This document shows, one piece after another, positions 5,427 to 8,664 of a stretch of 8,664 nt of DNA; positions within the stretch are counted from its first letter, which is position 1; each line of letters begins with the position of its first letter. The DNA lies in assembly GCA_021845835.1 (NCBI GenBank), contig JAJZVE010000160.1, positions 1-8,664 of the forward strand, written 5' to 3'. Both the position numbers and the translations under genes were made by a program. Origin of the DNA: Pseudomonadota bacterium. GTDB lineage: Bacteria; Pseudomonadota; Alphaproteobacteria; Acetobacterales; Acetobacteraceae. A model generated the notes under the pieces. The model was not told the DNA's origin. It ran no database searches and was given only the letters and a program-made list of their open reading frames with translations.

Positions 5427-6632
5427 ATGCCCGACGACGCTGCCAAACCGCGCCAGGACTGGCACACCCGCCTCTCCCATGCCGGCCGTGCCGGCACGCA
5501 CGCGCATGGGTTCGTGAACCCGGCCGTGCATCGCGGATCGACCGTGCTGTGCCCCGACATCGCCACCCGCCGCGACGGCGGGGCGAAGCGGTTCGAGCAG
5601 GCACTGGTGTACGGCACGCTGGGCACGCCGACGCACTGGCCGCTGGAGGACGTGATCGCCGAGATCGAGGGCGGCTCGCGCTGCCAGATCGTCTCCACAG
5701 GCGTCGCCGCCTTCACCGTGCCGCTGCTCGCCTTCCTCGCCGCCGGCGACCATGTGCTGATGCCTGATTCGGTCTATGGCCCGGCGCGCCAGTTCGCCGA
5801 CCATTTCCTCACGCGCATGAACGTCGCCACCACCTACTACGACCCGCTGCTCGACGGCGCCGGCCTCGCCGCGCTGCTGCGGCCGAACACCCGGGTCGTC
5901 TATCTGGAAAGCCCCGGCAGCCACACCTTCGAGGTGCAGGATGTCCCCGCGCTCGCCGCCGTCGCGCGCGCGCACGGCGCCAGGGTGCTGATGGACAACA
6001 CCTGGGGCATCCATTTCTTCCAGCCGTTCGCACACGGCGTCGATGTGTCGATCCAGGCGCTGACGAAATACCCGGCCGGGCATTCCGACCTCGTGCTCGG
6101 CGCCGTCGTCACCAACAGCGATGCCGACTGGGAGCGCGTGCGCTCCACCACGCTGCTGCTCGGGCAGCACGCCAGCCCCGACGATTGCTGGCTCGCCCTG
6201 CGCGGCGTACGGACGCTGGCGGTACGGCTGGACCGGCAGATGCATTCCGGGCTGGAGGTGGCGCGCTGGCTCGCCGCGCGGCCGGAGGTGGCGCGCGTGC
6301 TGCACCCTGCCCTACCCTCCTGTCCCGGCCATGACTTCTGGCGGCGCGATTTCACCGGCGCCTGCAGCCTGTTCGGCGTCGTGTTCAGGCCGCAATTCGC
6401 CCGCCCCGCCGTGCATGCGATGGTGGAGAGCCTGGCGCTGTTCGGCATCGGCGCGTCCTGGGGCGGCTATGAAAGCCTGGTGCTGCCGACCAACGACTTC
6501 ATCACCCGCACCGCCGGCACCGGCGATTTCGGCGGCGAGACGGTGCGGCTGCATATCGGGCTGGAGGCGCCGGCGGACCTGATCGCCGACCTGGACCGCG
6601 GGCTCAGCGTGCTGCGCGACTTTGGCCGCTGA
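5427..6632 (+). CDS. metC: Cystathionine beta-lyase (Cys/Met-metabolism PLP enzyme)
   Basis: This 401 aa fold-type I PLP enzyme fits the Cys/Met metabolism family: N-terminal TRLSHAGR and NPAVHRGSTV, then YGTLGTPTHWPLE (the phosphate-contacting Tyr of the neighbouring subunit and the GTPT typical of MetC), STGVAA, VYLESPGS, MDNTWG with Asp190 against the PLP nitrogen, and ALTKYPAGHSD with Lys214 as the Schiff-base lysine. The C-terminal SLFGIGASWGGYESL matches the MetC branch more than cystathionine gamma-synthase or gamma-lyase. The reaction is cystathionine to homocysteine, pyruvate and ammonia, in methionine synthesis. ATG 5427 is preferred over an in-frame TTG at 5406 because CAGGA sits 8 nt ahead of it. 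The gene follows sseA at 141 bp, so it may have its own promoter. Its last 29 bp overlap the convergent zur gene. The beta-lyase assignment rests on motifs, and related activities such as cysteine desulfhydrase are possible. Confidence 0.9.
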   Translation: MPDDAAKPRQDWHTRLSHAGRAGTHAHGFVNPAVHRGSTVLCPDIATRRDGGAKRFEQALVYGTLGTPTHWPLEDVIAEIEGGSRCQIVSTGVAAFTVPLLAFLAAGDHVLMPDSVYGPARQFADHFLTRMNVATTYYDPLLDGAGLAALLRPNTRVVYLESPGSHTFEVQDVPALAAVARAHGARVLMDNTWGIHFFQPFAHGVDVSIQALTKYPAGHSDLVLGAVVTNSDADWERVRSTTLLLGQHASPDDCWLALRGVRTLAVRLDRQMHSGLEVARWLAARPEVARVLHPALPSCPGHDFWRRDFTGACSLFGVVFRPQFARPAVHAMVESLALFGIGASWGGYESLVLPTNDFITRTAGTGDFGGETVRLHIGLEAPADLIADLDRGLSVLRDFGR

Positions 6633-7110
6633 GCCGCGGCGGCGCCGCCGCGGCGGCGCACGCGGCGCACAGCCCCTCCGCCTCGACGGTGGCGCGGCCG
6701 ACCGTGAAGCCGGCGCGCGCGGCAGCGGCGGCGAGCGCCGCGGCCAGCGCCGCGTCCTCGATCTCGCGCACGCGGCCGCAGGCGCGGCAGATCAGGAACT
6801 GCGCCGGATGATCGTGCCCCGCTTCTTCCAGGCAGCCGACGAAGGCGGCGAGGCGCTCGACCTTGTGGACGAGGCCCTGGGCGAGCAGGAAATCCAGCGC
6901 GCGGTACACCGTCGGCGGCCCCGCCGGGCCGCGGCGGGCGCGCAGGCGGTCCAGCAGCTCATAGGCCCCGGTCGGCGCACCGGCCTCCAGGATCAGCCCG
7001 AGCACGTCGCGCCGCAGCTCGGTCAGCCGCGCGCCGCGGGACTGGCATTGCGCCGCCGCGCGCGCCAGCATGGCCTCCGTCCGGGGCGAAAAGGTCAGCT
7101 CCGTGTCCAT
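6604..7110 (-). CDS. zur: Zinc-uptake regulator Zur (Fur family)
   Basis: This 168 aa protein has an N-terminal winged helix (about 10-90, with TVYRALDFLLAQGLVHKVE as recognition region) and a C-terminal metal/dimer domain. The AFVGC...HDHPAQFLICRACG pattern is specific to Zur within the Fur family. All eight zinc ligands of E. coli Zur recur at a constant +5 offset: structural Cys108, Cys111, Cys148, Cys151 and sensory His82, Cys93, His101, Glu116. Zur represses zinc-uptake and zinc-sparing genes when zinc is plentiful. The start at 7110 gives the family length; the open frame continues upstream without similarity. No Shine-Dalgarno is visible, and TATGCT lies 8 nt upstream, so the mRNA may be leaderless. 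hisI starts 21 bp away in the other direction. The tail after Cys151 is Ala/Pro/Arg-rich and contains a 20-bp palindrome. No znuABC transporter gene is in the window. Confidence 0.94.
   Translation of the reverse strand: MDTELTFSPRTEAMLARAAAQCQSRGARLTELRRDVLGLILEAGAPTGAYELLDRLRARRGPAGPPTVYRALDFLLAQGLVHKVERLAAFVGCLEEAGHDHPAQFLICRACGRVREIEDAALAAALAAAAARAGFTVGRATVEAEGLCAACAAAAAPPRLSGQSRAAR
6634..6653. terminator. 20-bp perfect palindrome just after the metC stop, inside the 3' end of zur
   Basis: CCGCGGCGGCGCCGCCGCGG is its own reverse complement and starts one base after the metC TGA. As RNA it can form an 8-bp all-GC stem with a 4-nt loop, so it is a good candidate for ending metC transcription. 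No U-tract follows. On the minus strand it encodes the Ala/Pro/Arg tail of Zur (about residues 153-159). In such GC-rich DNA part of this could be chance alanine and proline coding. Confidence 0.4.
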
Positions 7111-7131
7111 CCGGTGCGAGCATAGGCAGCC
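7111..7131. promoter_or_regulatory. 21-bp zur/hisI divergent start region with overlapping -10-like hexamers
   Basis: Only 21 bp separate the two start codons. The single AT-richer spot is AGCATAGG (7119-7126), which reads CATAGG/TAGGCA towards hisI and CCTATGCT towards zur. TATGCT ends 8 nt before the zur ATG. Neither gene has room for a normal leader with a ribosome binding site; hisI has only a weak AGG 5 nt before its ATG. No clear Zur-type palindrome is visible in the gap, so any operator would lie within the flanking coding sequence. This is inference from spacing and weak motifs. Confidence 0.35.
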
Positions 7132-7527
7132 ATGACCGCAGACACCATCATCGACGCCATCGCCTTCGACGCGCACGGCCTGGTGCCCGCCATCGCGCAG
7201 CAGTTCGACAGCGGCGAGGTGCTGATGTTCGCCTGGATGAACCGGGCCGCGGTGCAGGAGACGCTGGCGAGCGGGCGCGTCTGCTATTTCAGCCGCAGCC
7301 GCGGCGCGCTGTGGCGCAAAGGCGAGACGTCCGGCCAGACGCAGCGCCTGGTCGAGCTGCGCCTGGATTGCGACGGCGACGCGCTGCTGCTGCTGGTCGA
7401 TCAGCGCGGCGTGGCCTGCCATACCGGCCGGCGGGCGTGCTTCTATCGCGCCGCGCGCGCCGGCACATGGACGGAGATCGCGGAGCCGCTGATCGCACCG
7501 GAACGGCTGTACGGCGGCGCATCCTGA
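7132..7527 (+). CDS. hisI: Phosphoribosyl-AMP cyclohydrolase (histidine biosynthesis)
   Basis: This 131 aa protein is a stand-alone HisI, catalysing the hydrolytic ring opening of phosphoribosyl-AMP, the third step of histidine synthesis. Family motifs are all present: VLMFAWMN, CYFSRSRGALWRKGETSG, DCDGDALLL and GVACHTGRRACFYR. Cys80, Cys96 and Cys103 have the same 16- and 7-residue spacing as the zinc cysteines of the Methanothermobacter enzyme, and Asp79, Asp81 and Asp83 form the Mg site. No HisE domain is fused. The gene is divergent from zur with a 21-bp gap and is not next to other his genes here. This leaves open whether it is the only copy or a zinc-regulated paralogue. The ATG at 7132 is the only sensible start, with a weak AGG upstream. 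The family assignment is very safe. Confidence 0.95.
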   Translation: MTADTIIDAIAFDAHGLVPAIAQQFDSGEVLMFAWMNRAAVQETLASGRVCYFSRSRGALWRKGETSGQTQRLVELRLDCDGDALLLLVDQRGVACHTGRRACFYRAARAGTWTEIAEPLIAPERLYGGAS

Positions 7528-7598
7528 CGCTCGTCGAGGGTGCTGGCAGCCGCTGCGACGGATGCTAGGGTAGCGAACGCAGGCAGAGGAGACAGCGC
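7528..7598 (+). promoter_or_regulatory. hisI-phaB intergenic region with candidate promoter and strong ribosome binding site
   Basis: CTGGCA at 7543-7548 (4 of 6 to -35) and TAGGGT at 7566-7571 (3 of 6 to -10) are 17 nt apart, which would start a transcript near 7578. AGAGGAGA (7585-7592) is a near-ideal Shine-Dalgarno ending 6 nt before the phaB ATG. The ribosome binding site is clear; the promoter is a weak inference. Confidence 0.35.
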
Positions 7599-8321
7599 AT
7601 GAGCAGGGTGGCAGTGGTCACGGGCGGCACGCGCGGCATCGGCGCGGAGATCAGCCGCGCGCTCAAGGCAGCGGGACGGACCGTGGTGGCGAGCTACGCC
7701 GGCAACGACGCCGCCGCCAGGGACTTCGCCGCCGAGACCGGCATCCGCGTGATGAAGTTCGACGCCGGCGACTTCGCGCAGTGCGAGCAGGCGGTGCAGC
7801 GCATCACCGCCGATGTCGGGCTGATCACGGTGCTGGTGAACAACGCCGGCATCACCCGCGACGCGACGCTGAACAAGATGTCGCGCGACATGTGGGATGC
7901 GGTGATCGACACCAACCTCGGCAGTTGCTTCAACCTGTGCAAGCTGACGTTCGACGGCATGCGCGCGGAGAAGTTCGGCCGCATCGTCAACATCGGCAGC
8001 ATCAACGGCCAGGCGGGGCAGTACGGGCAGGTGAACTACGCCGCCGCCAAGTCCGGCATCCACGGCTTCACCAAGGCGCTGGCACAGGAAGGCGCGCGCT
8101 TCGGCATCACGGTGAACGCCATCGCGCCCGGCTACGTCGATACCGACATGGTGCGTGCGGTGCCGGCGGAGGTGCTGCAGAAGATCGTGGCGCGCATCCC
8201 GGTCGGACGGCTCGGCCATGCCGACGACATCGCCCGCGGCGTGGTGTTCCTGACCGCCGATGACGCCGACTTCATCACCGGATCGACGCTGTCGATCAAC
8301 GGCGGCCAGCATATGTACTGA
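7599..8321 (+). CDS. phaB: Acetoacetyl-CoA reductase (NADPH-dependent, PHA synthesis)
   Basis: This 240 aa short-chain dehydrogenase reduces acetoacetyl-CoA to (R)-3-hydroxybutyryl-CoA, the monomer for polyhydroxybutyrate. TGGTRGIG (8-15) is the cofactor-binding glycine motif and NNAG follows the fourth strand. The catalytic tetrad is Asn106, Ser134, Tyr147 and Lys151, with the same Ser-Tyr-Lys spacing as Cupriavidus PhaB. INGQAGQYGQVNYAAAKSG and the terminal SINGGQHMY are characteristic of PhaB rather than of FabG, the closest alternative. Length matches the family (about 240-246 aa). A strong AGAGGAGA lies just ahead of the ATG. No phaA or phaC is in the window. A 10-bp-stem hairpin begins 15 nt after the stop. 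Confidence 0.93.
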   Translation: MSRVAVVTGGTRGIGAEISRALKAAGRTVVASYAGNDAAARDFAAETGIRVMKFDAGDFAQCEQAVQRITADVGLITVLVNNAGITRDATLNKMSRDMWDAVIDTNLGSCFNLCKLTFDGMRAEKFGRIVNIGSINGQAGQYGQVNYAAAKSGIHGFTKALAQEGARFGITVNAIAPGYVDTDMVRAVPAEVLQKIVARIPVGRLGHADDIARGVVFLTADDADFITGSTLSINGGQHMY

Positions 8322-8664
8322 GGCGCCGACACGGCTTCGCCCCGCGCTGCGGCGGGGCGAACGTGCGGCGTCCCTTGCCGGTGGCGGCGCCATCACGCTG
8401 TGGGCGTTCCTCGGACTGCTGGCGCGCGCCGCCGGCAGCGTGCCGCCGCTGCAGTTGACGGCAATGAGCTTCGCCATTGCCGCGGCGCTGGGGCTGATCG
8501 TGCTTGCGGTTCGCGGCCGGCTTGCCGACGTGCGGCAGCCGCCGCTCGCCTGGGCGCACGGCGTCGGCGGGCTGTTCGGATTCCACGCGCTCTACTTCAC
8601 CGCGCTGGCGCTGGCGCCGGCGGCCGAGGCCAACCTGATCAACTATACGTGGCCGCTGCTGATC
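8260..8664 (+). CDS. EamA/DMT-family transporter, N-terminal part, cut by the window edge; 5' end uncertain
   Basis: The frame is open to the window edge, and from about 8377 reads as a multi-helix membrane protein: LAGGGAITLWAFLGLLARAAG, LTAMSFAIAAALGLIVLAVRG, AHGVGGLFGFHALYFTALAL, then APAAEANLINYTWPLLI. FGFHALYF and AEANLINYTWPLLI are typical of drug/metabolite-superfamily EamA exporters related to the aromatic amino acid exporter YddG. Substrate is unknown. The start is a problem: the only in-frame ATG after the last upstream stop (8251) is at 8260, inside phaB, and it gives an unlikely Ser/Arg-rich leader through the phaB hairpin. No in-frame GTG or TTG lies between it and the conserved part. 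A GTG at 8363 is well placed but in another frame, so a frameshift near 8363-8380 or a rare start codon is possible. The family is reliable; the start coordinate is provisional. Confidence 0.75.
   Translation, partial: MTPTSSPDRRCRSTAASICTEAPTRLRPALRRGERAASLAGGGAITLWAFLGLLARAAGSVPPLQLTAMSFAIAAALGLIVLAVRGRLADVRQPPLAWAHGVGGLFGFHALYFTALALAPAAEANLINYTWPLLI
8336..8361. terminator. Hairpin after phaB (10-bp perfect stem)
   Basis: TTCGCCCCGC (8336-8345) pairs fully with GCGGGGCGAA (8352-8361) around a 6-nt loop, starting 15 nt after the phaB stop. No U-tract follows, so it is an imperfect intrinsic terminator or an mRNA-end stabiliser. It also lies just before the recognisable part of the EamA transporter, which argues that the transporter starts downstream of it. 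Confidence 0.5.

Noticed and set aside
3822..6305. 827-codon open frame on the minus strand across alaX, sseA and metC
   Set aside because: It is antisense to three well-supported genes with intact catalytic motifs. The translation is Arg/Ala/Gly/His-rich, with no recognisable domain. Long antisense frames are expected in DNA with such high third-position GC.
7443..8477. 344-codon minus-strand frame across hisI and phaB
   Set aside because: It is antisense to two enzymes with complete catalytic residues; composition is typical of a GC-driven shadow frame.
1..8664. CRISPR array, tRNA, rRNA, insertion sequence, prophage or toxin-antitoxin genes
   Set aside because: No regularly spaced repeats, tRNA-like cloverleaf, transposase motif, phage gene or small paired genes were seen on either strand.

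Overview
The window is 8.7 kb of very GC-rich bacterial DNA, with G or C at nearly every third codon position. The gene set suggests a Rhodospirillales/Acetobacteraceae-type alphaproteobacterium: an OmpA-like porin with a Pro/Ala linker, a PEP-CTERM protein, Zur, PhaB and an SseA-type sulfurtransferase. The taxonomy is inferred from gene style, because no rRNA or other marker is present. The layout looks chromosomal. I see no insertion sequence, CRISPR array, tRNA, rRNA or phage gene.

Left part (1-2929). A class III (CaiB/BaiF) CoA-transferase runs off the left edge on the minus strand. It is divergent from an OmpA-family outer membrane protein (701-1804, plus). That gene is convergent with a secreted PEP-CTERM zincin-type metalloprotease (1871-2929, minus), and a strong perfect hairpin at 1820-1848 separates the two stop codons.

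Centre (3089-6632, plus). An ADP-ribose-pyrophosphatase-like Nudix hydrolase, an AlaX-type alanyl-tRNA editing protein and a 3-mercaptopyruvate sulfurtransferase (sseA) are joined by two 4-bp ATGA overlaps, so they form a translationally coupled operon. A cystathionine beta-lyase (metC-like) follows after about 140 bp. The last two genes point to sulfur-amino-acid metabolism; the first two are housecleaning enzymes.

Right part (6604-8664). Zur, the zinc-uptake repressor, is on the minus strand. Its 3' end overlaps the metC end by 29 bp. Only 21 bp separate its start codon from that of the divergent hisI, which encodes the zinc-dependent phosphoribosyl-AMP cyclohydrolase. All eight zinc ligands of E. 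coli Zur are present at a constant +5 offset. phaB (acetoacetyl-CoA reductase of polyhydroxyalkanoate synthesis) follows, then a hairpin and the start of an EamA/DMT-family transporter that runs off the right edge.

I found no clearly new multi-gene system. The points most worth following are the zur/hisI divergent pair (zinc regulation of a zinc enzyme from a tiny, possibly bidirectional promoter), several genes that look leaderless, the zur/metC overlap with a 20-bp perfect palindrome inside coding sequence, and the unclear start of the EamA gene.
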